From the NCBI RefSeq assembly GCF_001431425.1, contig NZ_LDJG01000012.1, forward strand, positions 27,643 through 91,642: 64,000 nucleotides of DNA. The letters are read 5' to 3'. This document shows, in pieces, positions 9,788 to 22,231 of the stretch (position 1 is the stretch's first letter; each line of letters opens with the position of its first letter). The notes below the pieces were generated by a model. It was not told the origin of the DNA. It worked only from the letters and a program-made list of their open reading frames with translations, and searched no databases. The position numbers and the translations under genes are program-made. The stretch comes from Stenotrophomonas nitritireducens. GTDB lineage: Bacteria; Pseudomonadota; Gammaproteobacteria; Xanthomonadales; Xanthomonadaceae.

Positions 9788-10636
9788 TTACAGGGACAGC
9801 AGGAAATCCCGGATCAGCGCCGCCACCGCTTCGGGCTGGTCCATGTGCAGGTGGTGATGGCCGGGCAGGATGTGCAGGCGGCCATGGCGCAGCAGGGCCG
9901 CGCGCTGGCTGCGTCCGGGTTCGGGAAAATACGCCTGTGCTGGCGTGGCGTAGATCACCTGCGCCGGGCATTGGATGGCCGCGAGCACGTCGCGCACCTG
10001 GTCCTCGGTCATGCGCACGGCGGTGGGCAGCATCAGCCGCGGATCGCTGCGCCAGCTCCAGCCGCCCTCGACCGGCCGCACACCGCGCTCGACCAGCCGC
10101 CGCGCGGAGGCTTCGTCCAGCTGATTGGCCAGCATGCGCGCGCGCACCGGCGCGGCCAGGTCGGCGAACACGCGCAGTTGTTTGTCGCCGAGCGCGGCCA
10201 GCGCCGCCACGTGCGCGCGCAGCCGGTCGACGGTCTCTCCCGCCGGGGCGGCGAGCCCGCCGAGCGCTTCGATGGCGACCAGCGCCTGCGCCCGCTGCGG
10301 CGCCACCGCAGCCACCAGGCTGGCGATGGCCGCGCCCATCGAATGGCCCAGCAGCACGCAGCGCTCCCAGCCCAGCGCATCCATGATCGCCAGCACCTGC
10401 ACGATCGCCTGCGGCGTGGTGTAGGCCGCGTCGGCGGGCAGGTGGTCGCTCAGGCCGTGTCCGGGCAGGTCGGCCAGCGCCCAGTCCAGCTCCGGCAGCT
10501 GCGCCGCCAGCGGGACGAAGCTGGCCGCGTTGTCGAGCCAGCCGTGCAGCGCCAACACCGGCAATCCGCCGCGGGTGCCGGTGCGGAGCCCGGCGACATG
10601 CAGGCCGCCGGCATCCAGTTCGAACGGCGTGGTCAT
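9788..10636 (-). CDS. alpha/beta-fold hydrolase
   Basis: The 282-residue protein has the alpha/beta hydrolase layout: [13 protein letters not shown] (oxyanion loop), DLPGHGLSD, the nucleophile elbow GHSMGA with Ser99, a helical cap in the middle, and a C-terminal HHHLHMDQP that supplies the catalytic His. It resembles the MhpC/BioH-like group, often annotated as esterase or serine hydrolase; the substrate is unknown. Its start overlaps the hemH stop (10633-10636, ATGA), so it is translated with ferrochelatase. The association with hemH does not by itself suggest a role in haem synthesis. Confidence 0.88.
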   Translation of the reverse strand: MTTPFELDAGGLHVAGLRTGTRGGLPVLALHGWLDNAASFVPLAAQLPELDWALADLPGHGLSDHLPADAAYTTPQAIVQVLAIMDALGWERCVLLGHSMGAAIASLVAAVAPQRAQALVAIEALGGLAAPAGETVDRLRAHVAALAALGDKQLRVFADLAAPVRARMLANQLDEASARRLVERGVRPVEGGWSWRSDPRLMLPTAVRMTEDQVRDVLAAIQCPAQVIYATPAQAYFPEPGRSQRAALLRHGRLHILPGHHHLHMDQPEAVAALIRDFLLSL

Positions 10637-11595
10637 GCGCCCTGCGTGGCGGCCAGCGCGGCCAGCGCGCGGGCGTGGGCCGGCGCGTCGTTCAGGCAGG
10701 GGATGTAGCGCATGCTGGCGCCCCGTTCGGCGACGGTGGCGGCGAAACCCATCGCCACTTCCTCCAGGGTTTCCAGGCAGTCGGTGGCGAAGCCGGGGCA
10801 GACCACGTCGAGCGTCTTAGTGCCGGCCTCGGCCAGCGCCCACAGCGTGGGCTCGGCATAGGGCTGCAGCCAGCGTTCGCGGCCGAAGCGCGACTGGTAG
10901 GCCAGCTGCCAGTCGCCGTCGCCCAGTTCCAGCGCCGCGGCGATCGCGCGCGCGCTGGCCTCGCAGCGCTGCGGATACGGGTCGCCGGCGTCGGCCAGCC
11001 GCTGCGGGATGCCGTGGAAGGAGAACACCAGCCGGTCGCCGCGGCCGTGCCTGCGCCAGTAATCGCGGATCGAATCCGCCACCGCCGCCACCCACCGCGG
11101 GTCGTCGGCGTAGTCGCGGATGGTGTGCACGTCCACGTCGCGGTGACGGGCCTGCCATTGCCGCACCATGTCCTCGACCGAGGCGGTGGTGGTGGTCGAA
11201 TACTGCGGGTACAGCGGCAGCACCACGATGCGCTCGGCGCCTTCGGCGGCCAGCGCGTCCAGTGCCGGCAGCAACGCCGGCCGGCCGTAGCGCATGGCCT
11301 CGCGCACCTGCCAGTGCGGCAGTTCGCGGGCGATGTTCGCGACCAGGCGGCGGGTGTGGACCGCCAGCGGCGAGCCCTCCGGCAGCCAGACCTGCGCGTA
11401 TTTTTGCGCCGAGCGGCCGCCGCGCAGCGGCAGGATCAGGCCGTGCAGCAGCGGCTTCCACAGCAGGGGCGGGATCGAGACCACGCGCGGGTCGCTGAGG
11501 AACTCGGCCAGATAGCGACGTACCGCAGGGGCGGTGGGTGTCTCGGGCGTGCCTAGATTGACCGCGAGCAGCGCGGTAGTGGGGGCGTCGGACAT
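10633..11595 (-). CDS. hemH: ferrochelatase
   Basis: Inserts ferrous iron into protoporphyrin IX, the last step of protohaem synthesis. The 320-residue length and motifs fit: [12 protein letters not shown] at the N-terminus, [12 protein letters not shown], the active-site FSFHGIPQR (His194) and the signature [14 protein letters not shown] with Glu275. The frame is open 69 codons further upstream, but that part is a low-complexity shadow; the ATG at 11595 begins the family-like sequence. It is divergent from the SYLF gene and coupled by ATGA overlap to the downstream hydrolase. Confidence 0.96.
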   Translation of the reverse strand: MSDAPTTALLAVNLGTPETPTAPAVRRYLAEFLSDPRVVSIPPLLWKPLLHGLILPLRGGRSAQKYAQVWLPEGSPLAVHTRRLVANIARELPHWQVREAMRYGRPALLPALDALAAEGAERIVVLPLYPQYSTTTTASVEDMVRQWQARHRDVDVHTIRDYADDPRWVAAVADSIRDYWRRHGRGDRLVFSFHGIPQRLADAGDPYPQRCEASARAIAAALELGDGDWQLAYQSRFGRERWLQPYAEPTLWALAEAGTKTLDVVCPGFATDCLETLEEVAMGFAATVAERGASMRYIPCLNDAPAHARALAALAATQGA

Positions 11596-11956
11596 GCGCT
11601 CATTGTGGCTGAAGTGCAGGATCGAGTGGAGGGGCGGCGGCAGGGAAGGAGGAGGGGCGGCGGAGGGAGCCGAAGCCGGGATCGGGCCGTCGTCGCCATG
11701 CGGGCGCGCCCGCCCATGCATTCCAGCAAACGAAGGCACAGGCCGGAGATGTGGCCGGACATGCTCTGTCGAGGTCGAGGTCGAGGGGCGGTCGGCAAGC
11801 ACCCGCGTGGAAGGAATTGTGCGGCGGACGAATCAGGGAGGCCTGGCGAATCGAGGCGGGCCGTCGCCCTTCTTTCGTTCCTCGCCTGTTCATCGCCCCG
11901 CTTCCAATCTCGGTGCCTTGCCGTATCTTTCCGTGCACCGACCTGTGGAGTCCGCC
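11596..11956. other. divergent intergenic region between hemH and the SYLF gene
   Basis: About 360 bases with no gene I can support. The hemH-proximal half is a purine-rich G/A tract (about 11626-11675) and there is a short gtcgag triplet repeat at 11768-11786. A possible SYLF promoter is CTTCCA (11901-11906), 17 nt, TATCTT (11924-11929), which is a weak match. No riboswitch or clear operator was recognised. Confidence 0.4.
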
Positions 11957-12853
11957 ATGCGCCGCCTGCCGTACCTTGCCCTGCTGCTGTCCGCCAGCCT
12001 GTTGTCCGCCAATGCCGTGGCCGGGCCGCAGGAGGACCAGCGCGCCCGCAATGCCGTGCGCGTGCTGAGCGAAATCCAGGAAATTCCCGAGCAGGCCATC
12101 CCCGACAAGCTGCTCGACGAGGGCCGCGCGATCATCGTCATCCCCGACACGATCAAGGCCGGCCTGGTGATCGGCGGCCGTCGCGGGCATGGCCTGATGT
12201 CGGTCAAGACCGCGGACGGCAGCTGGTCCAACCCGGTGTTCGTCAAGCTCACCGGCGGCAGCATCGGCTTCCAGGCCGGCGTGCAGTCCTCCGACGTGAT
12301 CCTGGTGTTCCGCAACAACCGCAGCCTGGACAACATCGTCAACGGCAAGTTCACCCTGGGCGCCGACGCCGGCGTGGCCGCCGGTCCGGTCGGGCGCAGC
12401 GCCGCCGCCGCCACCGATGGCCAGCTCAAGGCCGAAATCTGGTCGTGGTCGCGCGCGCGCGGCCTGTTCGCCGGCGTGGCGCTGGATGGCGCGGTGCTGT
12501 CCATCGACGATGCCGCCAACCTCGACGCCTACGGCCAGGGCACCACGCCGCGCATGATCCTCGAAGGCCGCCTGAATGCGGCGCCGTCCAGCGACGTGGT
12601 CGCCTTCCGCGACCGCCTGGAGGAATCCACCTACTCCGCACGCGAGAAGCGCGGCACCCAGGGCAGCGCCGCGCCGGTTGCCTCGTCGGCGCCCCGCGCG
12701 CAGGCGGTCACCGTGTCCGGCAGCCCGCAGCAGGGCGCCGAGGCCACCACCCAGCCGCTGCAGCCGGCCACCGCCGAGCCCGTGCCGCAGCAGGGGTTCC
12801 AGCCGGTATCCGAAGGCGAGATCCGCACCGAGTCGCTGGACGGCAACAACTGA
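11957..12853 (+). CDS. SYLF-domain (YSC84-like) lipid-binding protein
   Basis: A 298-residue secreted or periplasmic protein. It starts at the ATG at 11957, with GGAG seven bases before it, and has a signal peptide ending at SANAVAG. The SYLF domain follows (residues about 25-220): IPDKLLDEGRAIIVIPDTIKAG, GGRRGHGLMSVK, FVKLTGGSIGFQAGVQSSDVILVF and ARGLFAGVALDGAVL are its hallmarks. Known SYLF proteins bind phosphoinositides or other lipids; the bacterial role is unclear. The last 75 residues are a Gln/Pro/Ala-rich tail that looks disordered. It lies 75 bases ahead of tatA but a separate TATGCT box precedes tatA, so co-transcription is uncertain. Confidence 0.88.
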   Translation: MRRLPYLALLLSASLLSANAVAGPQEDQRARNAVRVLSEIQEIPEQAIPDKLLDEGRAIIVIPDTIKAGLVIGGRRGHGLMSVKTADGSWSNPVFVKLTGGSIGFQAGVQSSDVILVFRNNRSLDNIVNGKFTLGADAGVAAGPVGRSAAAATDGQLKAEIWSWSRARGLFAGVALDGAVLSIDDAANLDAYGQGTTPRMILEGRLNAAPSSDVVAFRDRLEESTYSAREKRGTQGSAAPVASSAPRAQAVTVSGSPQQGAEATTQPLQPATAEPVPQQGFQPVSEGEIRTESLDGNN

Positions 12854-12888
12854 CCTTCGGCACGGGCATCCGTCGGGGCCGGGTGCGC

Positions 12889-12894
12889 TATGCT
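12889..12894 (+). promoter_or_regulatory. possible -10 box for tatABC
   Basis: TATGCT lies 35 bases before the tatA start, in the 75-bp gap after the SYLF gene. No convincing -35 box is seen at the usual distance, so this is only a candidate. Confidence 0.3.
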
Positions 12895-12928
12895 CGTCGG
12901 CCTCCACACCGAATAACGCGAGCGGATC

Positions 12929-13156
12929 ATGGGCAGTTTCAGCATCTGGCATTGGTTGATCGTGCTGGTCATCGTCGTGCTGGTGTTCGGCACCAAGCGG
13001 CTGACGAGCGGCGCCAAGGATCTGGGCAGCGCGGTCAAGGAATTCAAGAAAGGCATGCGCGAGGACGACACGCCGCCGGCGCGCCTGAGCGACGAGTCGC
13101 GCGAGCGCGAACCCAGCCGCGACACGCAGGCCGAGCGCGACCGCGAAACGCGCTGA
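12929..13156 (+). CDS. tatA: twin-arginine translocase subunit TatA
   Basis: Forms the size-variable pore of the Tat system, which exports folded proteins across the inner membrane. The 75-residue protein has the TatA plan: one N-terminal transmembrane helix ([19 protein letters not shown]), the FGTKRL hinge, an amphipathic helix ([16 protein letters not shown]) and an acidic, Arg-rich disordered tail. It is the first gene of tatABC, with tatB starting 16 bases after its stop. Confidence 0.96.
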   Translation: MGSFSIWHWLIVLVIVVLVFGTKRLTSGAKDLGSAVKEFKKGMREDDTPPARLSDESREREPSRDTQAERDRETR

Positions 13157-13172
13157 CCCACGGGCTCCAGGC

Positions 13173-13589
13173 GTGTTCGATATCGGCTTCGGCGAACTGC
13201 TGCTGATCGCGGTGGTGGCGCTGGTGGTGCTGGGCCCGGAACGGCTGCCCAAGGCGGCGCGCTTTGCCGGGCTGTGGGTACGCCGCGCCCGCAACCAATG
13301 GGATTCGGTCAAGCAGGAGCTCGAGCGCGAGCTGCAGGCCGAAGAGCTGCAGCGCAACCTGCGCAGCGTGCGCCAGTCGGTGCAGCAGACCGAGCGCGAG
13401 CTGCAGGACGGCGCCACGCAGCTGCAGGGCGAGGTCGATGCGCTGCGCCGCGAGGTCGATGCGCCCGCCACGACCGCGCCGCCGGCCACCGATGCCGAAG
13501 CGGCGCCGGAAGCCCTGCCGGCCGCTGCCGCCGATGCGGTCCAGGAGCAGGCAGCGGCGGTTCCTGAACAGCGGGAGCGCACGCCATGA
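13173..13589 (+). CDS. tatB: twin-arginine translocase subunit TatB
   Basis: Forms the Tat receptor complex with TatC and recognises twin-arginine signal peptides. The 138-residue protein starts with GTG (13173) and has the TatB opening MFDIGFGELLLIAVVALVVLGPERLP, here with the typical GPERLP hinge, followed by a long charged amphipathic helix (about residues 30-95) and an Ala/Pro-rich tail. Its last codons overlap the tatC start by four bases, so synthesis of the two partners is coupled. Confidence 0.96.
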   Translation: MFDIGFGELLLIAVVALVVLGPERLPKAARFAGLWVRRARNQWDSVKQELERELQAEELQRNLRSVRQSVQQTERELQDGATQLQGEVDALRREVDAPATTAPPATDAEAAPEALPAAAADAVQEQAAAVPEQRERTP

Positions 13590-14332
13590 GCGACGGCTTC
13601 AACGAGAGCCCGCTGATCGAGCACCTGATCGAGCTGCGCGCGCGCCTGGTGCGCGGGCTGCTGGGGCTGGGCCTGGTGCTGTTGGCCCTGCTGCCGTTCG
13701 CGCGCACGCTCTACAGCCACCTGGCAACGCCGTTGATCTCGCAGCTGCCCGCCGGGCAGACGATGATCGCGACCAACCCGGCCGGCGCGTTCTTCGCCCC
13801 GCTCAAACTGACCTTCTTCACCGCCGTGTTCATCGCCGTGCCCTGGCTGCTGTACCAGGCCTGGGCGTTCGTGGCGCCGGGCCTGTACGCGCGCGAGAAG
13901 CGCCTGGCCCTGCCGCTGCTGGGGTCGGCCGTGGCGCTGTTCTATATCGGCTGCGCGTTCGCCTACTTCCTGGTGTTGCCGGCGGTCTTCCATTTCCTGA
14001 CCACCTTCCGCCCGGATGTCATCGCGATCACTCCGGACGCCAACGCCTACCTGGACTTCGTGCTGGCGATCTTCTTCGCCTTCGGCGCCAGCTTCGAGCT
14101 GCCGGTGGCGATGGTGATCCTGGTGCTGCTGGGCTGGGTGACGCCGCAGCAGCTGCGCGAGGGGCGCGGCTACGCCATCGTCGGCATCTTCGTACTGGCG
14201 GCGGTGCTGACCCCGCCGGACGTGGTCTCGCAGCTGATGCTGGCCATCCCGATGTGCGTGCTTTACGAACTGGGCATCCACGCCGCGCGCTGGCTGCTGC
14301 CGCGCGACCGTGAAAGGAACGTCACGTCCTGA
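13586..14332 (+). CDS. tatC: twin-arginine translocase subunit TatC
   Basis: The polytopic core of the Tat receptor. The 248-residue length and six predicted transmembrane helices fit the family. The N-terminal LIEHLIELRARL, the loop FFAPLKLTFFTAVFIAVP, FVAPGLYAREKR and the late APLTPPD-like stretch (LAAVLTPPDVVSQL) are conserved TatC features. It starts inside the tatB stop (ATGA) and ends the tat operon. Confidence 0.96.
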   Translation: MSDGFNESPLIEHLIELRARLVRGLLGLGLVLLALLPFARTLYSHLATPLISQLPAGQTMIATNPAGAFFAPLKLTFFTAVFIAVPWLLYQAWAFVAPGLYAREKRLALPLLGSAVALFYIGCAFAYFLVLPAVFHFLTTFRPDVIAITPDANAYLDFVLAIFFAFGASFELPVAMVILVLLGWVTPQQLREGRGYAIVGIFVLAAVLTPPDVVSQLMLAIPMCVLYELGIHAARWLLPRDRERNVTS

Positions 14333-14397
14333 CAGGCATCATGAATGGGGTACGCCGGCGGATCCGGATTACCTTTGATGTCCACTGAAATCCGAAG

Positions 14398-14415
14398 CGC
14401 CACCGGGGGGTGGCG
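14398..14415 (+). terminator. hairpin between tatC and the hybrid kinase gene
   Basis: A perfect 7-bp stem (cgccacc / ggtggcg) with a gggg loop lies 66 bases after tatC and 24 bases before the kinase start. No U-tract follows. It may end the tat transcript or be a leader hairpin of the kinase mRNA. Confidence 0.35.
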
Positions 14416-14439
14416 AGGCTGCATCCGGGGGGGAGCCGA

Positions 14440-18026
<3,587 letters not shown>

Positions 18027-18042
<16 letters not shown>

Positions 18043-18878
18043 GCGCCGGCCGCGAGGACATCGACGATATCGAGGTGGACGCCTTCGTCCAGGCGATGGC
18101 GCGGCGTCACGGCTACGATTTCAGCGGGTACGCGCCGTCCTCGCTGAAGCGGCGCGTGCTGCAGCTGGTGCAGGCGCTGGGCGTGGCGCACGTCGGCGAG
18201 CTGACCGCGCGCGTGCTGCGCGACGACGCGATGGTGCCGCAGGTGATCGCGCGGCTGTCGGTGCCGGTGTCGGAGATGTTCCGCAACCCGGCGGTGTTCC
18301 GGAAGCTGCGCGACGAGGTGTTCCCGGTGCTGGCGTCCTACCCGCACATCAACATCTGGCAGGCCGGCTGCGCGCACGGGCAGGAGGTCTATTCGCTGGC
18401 GATCCTGCTCAAGGAAGCCGGCCTGTACGAACGCTGCCAGATCTACGCCACCGACTTCAGCGACGAGGCGCTGGCGCGCGCGCAGGAAGGCATCTTCCCG
18501 ATCCGCGACGCGCGCCTGTACTCGGAAAACTACCTGGCCGCCGGCGGCCGACACACGCTGTCGGACTACTACCACGCCCGCTACGACTTCATGAAGCTGG
18601 ACGAGCGGCTGAAGGAGCGGGTGACCTTCGCCAACCACAACCTGGTCTGCGACGGGGTGTTCTGCGAGGCGCAGTTGGTCCTGTGCCGCAACGTGCTGAT
18701 CTATTTCTCCGACGCGCTGCAGGACCGGGTGCTCGGCCTGTTCCGCGACAGCCTCTCGCGCGGCGGCTTCCTGTGCCTGGGCAACCGCGAATCGATCCGC
18801 TTTGCGCCCAGTGCCCGCGACTTCGCGCCGCTCGATGCCGAGCTGCGCCTGTACCGCAACACGGGAGCGGCGACGTGA
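18027..18878 (+). CDS. CheR-type protein-glutamate methyltransferase
   Basis: Transfers methyl groups from S-adenosylmethionine to glutamates on receptor proteins. The 283-residue protein has the CheR N-terminal helical domain (GYDFSGYAPSSLKRRV), the SAM-binding motif QAGCAHGQEVYSLAILL near residue 112 and the CRNVLIYF motif near residue 219. It starts 16 bases inside the kinase gene and its stop overlaps the cheB-like start. Lying next to a hybrid kinase instead of chemoreceptors, its likely substrate is the kinase's own helical region or a dedicated receptor elsewhere; this is inference. Confidence 0.94.
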
Positions 18879-19450
18879 GCGCGCAACCGTCGCCGCTGGC
18901 GGTCGTGGTCGGTTGTTCGGCTGGCGGGCTGGCGGCGCTGCACCTGCTGCTCGGCGGCCTGTCGCGGCCGCTGCCGGTGCCGGTGGTGCTGGTCTGCCAC
19001 AGCGGTTCGGAGGACATGCGGCTGTTCTGCGAGCTGCTGGCCGGGCGCAGCGGCCTGCCGGTGCGCGAGGCAGAGGAGCGGCAGCTGCCGCAGCCCGGGC
19101 AGGTGTACGTGGCGCCGTCCGGCTATCACCTGCTGGTCGAACACGACGGTCGCTTCGCGTTGAGCGTCGATCCGCGCGTCGCGTTCTCGCGTCCCTCGAT
19201 CGACGTGCTGTTCGAGTCGGCGGCCGAGGCCTGGCGCGAACGCCTGCTCGCGGTGCTGCTCACCGGCGCCAACGCCGACGGCGCGCATGGCTGTCGGCGG
19301 ATACGCGCGCTCGGTGGCCGCGTAATCGTGGAAGATCCGCGTACGGCGCAGGTCCCGATCATGCCCGCGGCCGCGCTCGAACTGGCCGGCGCCGACCATT
19401 GCCTGCCGCTGGCCGACATTCCCCCCTTGCTGGAAACGCTATGCCCATGA
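18875..19450 (+). CDS. CheB-type protein-glutamate methylesterase (catalytic domain only)
   Basis: Removes methyl esters from receptor glutamates, opposing the CheR next to it. The 191-residue protein is just the esterase domain; the N-terminal receiver of standard CheB is absent. The catalytic triad is in place with family-like spacing: Ser15 (GCSAGGL), His42 (VCHSG) and Asp135 (GANADGAHG). Translation starts with GTG overlapping the cheR-type stop (GTGA), and its own stop lies inside the start region of the REC-GGDEF gene. Without a receiver it may be controlled by binding to the kinase or its partners. Confidence 0.92.
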   Translation: MSAQPSPLAVVVGCSAGGLAALHLLLGGLSRPLPVPVVLVCHSGSEDMRLFCELLAGRSGLPVREAEERQLPQPGQVYVAPSGYHLLVEHDGRFALSVDPRVAFSRPSIDVLFESAAEAWRERLLAVLLTGANADGAHGCRRIRALGGRVIVEDPRTAQVPIMPAAALELAGADHCLPLADIPPLLETLCP

Positions 19451-20436
19451 CCAAGCCGGCTGCCCTGCAGCGCCCGAAGATCCTGGCGGTCGACGACAAC
19501 CCCGCCAACCTGCTGGTGATCCGCCGGGTGCTGGCCAAACTCGACGTCGAGGTGGTCGAGGCCGCGTCCGGCAACGACGCGCTCAAGGCCACGCTGGACT
19601 CGGAGTTCGCCCTGGTCCTGCTGGACGTGTACATGCCCGACATCAACGGCTTCGAGGTGGCGGAGATCCTGTCGCAGGAAGAAGGCACGCGGCAGACGCC
19701 GATCATCTTCGTCACCGCGACCTACGCCGACGACGTGCACCGGCTGAAGGGCTATGGCTTCGGCGCGGTGGACTACATGGCCAAGCCGCTGGACGCGACC
19801 ATCCTGCTGTCCAAGGTGCAGGTGTTCCTGGAGCTGTACCGGCACCGGGTGGCCCTGCGCGACGCGCTGCGCGAGCTGTCCGAGCGCAACCGCCAGCTCG
19901 AGCTCGAGGTCGAGCAGCGTCGGCAGATGGAGCAGGAAATGCGCCACCTGGCCATGCACGACATGCTCACCGGCCTGCCCAACCGCGCGCTGTTCATGGA
20001 CCGCCTGGAGAACGCGCACCATCGCGCGGTGCGCAACGAGGGCATGTTCGCCCTGGTCTACGTCGACGTGGACGGGTTCAAGGGCGTGAACGATACCTGG
20101 GGCCATGCCGCGGGCGATGCCCTGCTGATGGAACTGGCGCGCCGGCTGCGCGGTTCGCTGCGCGAGAACGACACCGTCGCGCGGCTGGGCGGCGACGAGT
20201 TCGCGCTGGTGCTGGAGGACCTGGAGGACGTGGACGCGGCCAGGCGCCGGCTGGAGGACGTGCGGCTCTGCCTGCAGGCGCCGATGGCCCATGCAGGCGA
20301 CGACGGCGAAGTGAGTCTGGCCATCGCCGCCAGCATCGGCCTGGCGACCTATCCGGCCGATGGCGCGGAGGTGGGGATGCTGCTGCATGCCGCCGACCAG
20401 GCGATGTACCTGGTCAAGCGCGCCCGCGAGCGCTGA
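19441..20436 (+). CDS. response regulator with GGDEF output (diguanylate cyclase)
   Basis: A 331-residue cytosolic protein with an N-terminal receiver (phospho-acceptor Asp62 in LVLLDVYMPD, Lys in MAKPLD) and a C-terminal GGDEF domain. The active site GGDEF is intact at residues 250-254, and an RxxD inhibitory site (Arg241-Asp244) lies five residues before it, so it should make cyclic di-GMP with product inhibition. It is the last gene of the overlapping kinase-CheR-CheB unit and so its likely output. The start may be 19441 or the ATG six bases on (19447), which overlaps the cheB-type stop as ATGA. Confidence 0.94.
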   Translation: MPMTKPAALQRPKILAVDDNPANLLVIRRVLAKLDVEVVEAASGNDALKATLDSEFALVLLDVYMPDINGFEVAEILSQEEGTRQTPIIFVTATYADDVHRLKGYGFGAVDYMAKPLDATILLSKVQVFLELYRHRVALRDALRELSERNRQLELEVEQRRQMEQEMRHLAMHDMLTGLPNRALFMDRLENAHHRAVRNEGMFALVYVDVDGFKGVNDTWGHAAGDALLMELARRLRGSLRENDTVARLGGDEFALVLEDLEDVDAARRRLEDVRLCLQAPMAHAGDDGEVSLAIAASIGLATYPADGAEVGMLLHAADQAMYLVKRARER

Positions 20437-20445
20437 ACCGCGGCG

Positions 20446-20470
20446 GCTGGAAGCCGGTCAGGCTTCCAGC
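20446..20470. terminator. hairpin shared by convergent genes
   Basis: A perfect 10-bp stem (gctggaagcc / ggcttccagc, loop ggtca) lies ten bases after the GGDEF gene stop and covers the last codons of the convergent BPSS1780-type gene. The sequence suits a two-way terminator, though without U-tracts. Confidence 0.55.
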
Positions 20471-21351
20471 ACGTGGCCGCCGGCGGCCGGCGGCGGCACC
20501 GCGCCGGCCGGGCCGAGCATCTGCTTCCAGGCTGCGTACACCGCGCCGGCGAACACCGGCATCAGCACCGCCATCAGCAGCAGCTGCGCCACCGCCATGG
20601 CCACGGTCTGGCCGGCGACCAGGCCGACGATCACCGCCAGGATCATCACCGCGAAATAGATCGCGAAGATGGCGATGAAGGCCAGCACGAAGAACACCAG
20701 CATCGCCGGCAGGTTGCGCAGGCTCGAACGCAGGCTGCGGCGCAGCGCGTGCCAGCCGCCGATGCGCTGGAACATCACCTGCGGCGGCATCACGAACAGC
20801 GCCAGGGTCAGCGCGGCGAAGGCGGCCAGCATCAGCAGCAGCCACAGCAGGATGCGGCCGGCCGGCAGCGTCGCCACCAGCGCCTCGATCTGCCCAGGGT
20901 CAGGCTGCGCGCCGGACTGGCTCAGTTCGTTGATCCGCAGCATCACTTCGGACAGGCGCTGCAGGCCGTCGGTGCCGACCAGCACCAGCAGCAGCGTGCC
21001 CAGCAGCAACGCGGCCACCAGCTGCGGCAGCAGCGCCACCAGCAGGTGCGGCGCGCGGCCTTCGCGCACGCCTTCGAGCAGGTGCGAAGGACGCGCCTGG
21101 CGGTCCTGGTCGACTTCGCGCACGGCCCACAGCAGGCCGCCCATGAACAGCGGCCCGGCCAGCAGCAGCAGGAGCTGCACCAGCGTGCCCAGCGCCGGCA
21201 CCAGCAGCGACAGCGACAGCACCAGCGAGGTGCCTACGCCCCACAGGATGCCCAGCGAACCCAGCGCCAGCGGCGCGCGCTTGAGCAGGCCGAAGCCGGC
21301 CAGCAGCCATTCCGCGCCGGCGGAGGCCGGCACCTTGCGAATATCGCCCAT
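20458..21351 (-). CDS. BPSS1780-family multi-pass membrane protein
   Basis: The 297-residue protein has about six to seven transmembrane helices and begins MGDIRKVPASAGAEWLLAGF, the characteristic opening of BPSS1780-type membrane proteins. A conserved middle segment, ALFVMPPQVMFQRIGGWHALRRSL, also fits. The function of the family is unknown. It ends within a hairpin shared with the convergent operon. The upstream gap of 160 bases separates it from the amidotransferase, so it probably has its own promoter. Confidence 0.8.
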   Translation of the reverse strand: MGDIRKVPASAGAEWLLAGFGLLKRAPLALGSLGILWGVGTSLVLSLSLLVPALGTLVQLLLLLAGPLFMGGLLWAVREVDQDRQARPSHLLEGVREGRAPHLLVALLPQLVAALLLGTLLLVLVGTDGLQRLSEVMLRINELSQSGAQPDPGQIEALVATLPAGRILLWLLLMLAAFAALTLALFVMPPQVMFQRIGGWHALRRSLRSSLRNLPAMLVFFVLAFIAIFAIYFAVMILAVIVGLVAGQTVAMAVAQLLLMAVLMPVFAGAVYAAWKQMLGPAGAVPPPAAGGHVLEA

Positions 21352-21489
21352 TGCAGTTCCGAGAAGGGGGAGCGCCGGCAGGCTGCCGGCGTGGGCGGAT
21401 TATCGCCGGAACCCGGGTGACGGGCGAGTCGCGCCGCGGGACCGTGCATTCCATCGCAATGCCGGCTGCCGCGAGGCGGCCGGCGCGGG

Positions 21490-21515
21490 GGGCGCCCGGC
21501 AGGGCCCGGCGCTAC
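21490..21515 (-). repeat. GTAG-type REP palindrome at the end of the amidotransferase gene
   Basis: On the minus strand the sequence reads GTAGCGCCGGGC, four bases, CCGGGCGC. The arms pair over five bases plus two more after one mismatch. It begins with GTAG, as the REP elements of Stenotrophomonas do, and the TAG is the stop codon of the gene. Related GTAG units form the array at the right end of the window. Confidence 0.55.
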
Positions 21516-22231
21516 ATCGCGCGGGCGTGGCGCACGAAGCGGCGCAGCAGCTGGCGGGCCTGCGGCGCGGCGCTGACCTGGCGCGACACGGTGCGCGCGC
21601 AGCCGCCGTGGCGGGCGATGCAGTCGGCGCGCGCCCGCACGTAGCCGCGCATGTGGTGGGTGGCGAACTCAGGGTGGAACTGCAGGCCCCAGGCGTTGTC
21701 GCCCCAGCGGAAGGCATGGCAGCCGTCCTGCGCCGAGCGCGCCAGCACGGTGGCGCCGTCGGGGGCGCGCAGCACCGTCTGCAGGTGGGTGGCCTGCGCC
21801 GCGAAGCTGGTGGGCAGGCCGGCGAACAGCGGATCGCCGGCGGCGGCGGGGTCCAGTTCCAGGCGGATGGTGCCCGATTCGCGCCCGGCCGGGTTGTAGT
21901 CCACCTGCCCGCCCAGGGCGTGCGCCAGCAGCTGGTGGCCGTAGCAGATGCCCAGCAGCGGCATGCCGCCGTGGGCGGCTTCGCGCAGCCAGTCGGCGCT
22001 GCGCTCGCTCCACTCGGCGCGGTCGGTGACGAAGGCGGCCGAACCGGTGACGATGGTGGCGGCGAAGCCATGGCGATCGGGCAGGCGTTCGCCGTGCTCG
22101 ACATCGACCACCACGGTCTGCGCTTCCTCCAGCCCCGCGGCGACGCGGATCCAGTGCGGGAAGCGGCCGTAGCGGCGCAGGGTCGGGAACGGTTGCCCGG
22201 TTTCGATGATGAGGAACGGCGAGGACTTCAT
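21512..22231 (-). CDS. class I glutamine amidotransferase
   Basis: The 239-residue protein is a stand-alone triad-type glutaminase domain. The nucleophile elbow is GICYGHQLLAHALGG (Cys near residue 95) and the His-Glu pair is in QFHPEF. This resembles the GuaA-like free-standing amidotransferases, some of which act as gamma-glutamyl hydrolases or peptidases; its own acceptor is unknown. It overlaps the upstream GspE-like gene (ATGA, 22228-22231), so both are translated from one message. Its stop codon is built into a GTAG palindrome. Confidence 0.88.
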   Translation of the reverse strand: MKSSPFLIIETGQPFPTLRRYGRFPHWIRVAAGLEEAQTVVVDVEHGERLPDRHGFAATIVTGSAAFVTDRAEWSERSADWLREAAHGGMPLLGICYGHQLLAHALGGQVDYNPAGRESGTIRLELDPAAAGDPLFAGLPTSFAAQATHLQTVLRAPDGATVLARSAQDGCHAFRWGDNAWGLQFHPEFATHHMRGYVRARADCIARHGGCARTVSRQVSAAPQARQLLRRFVRHARAM

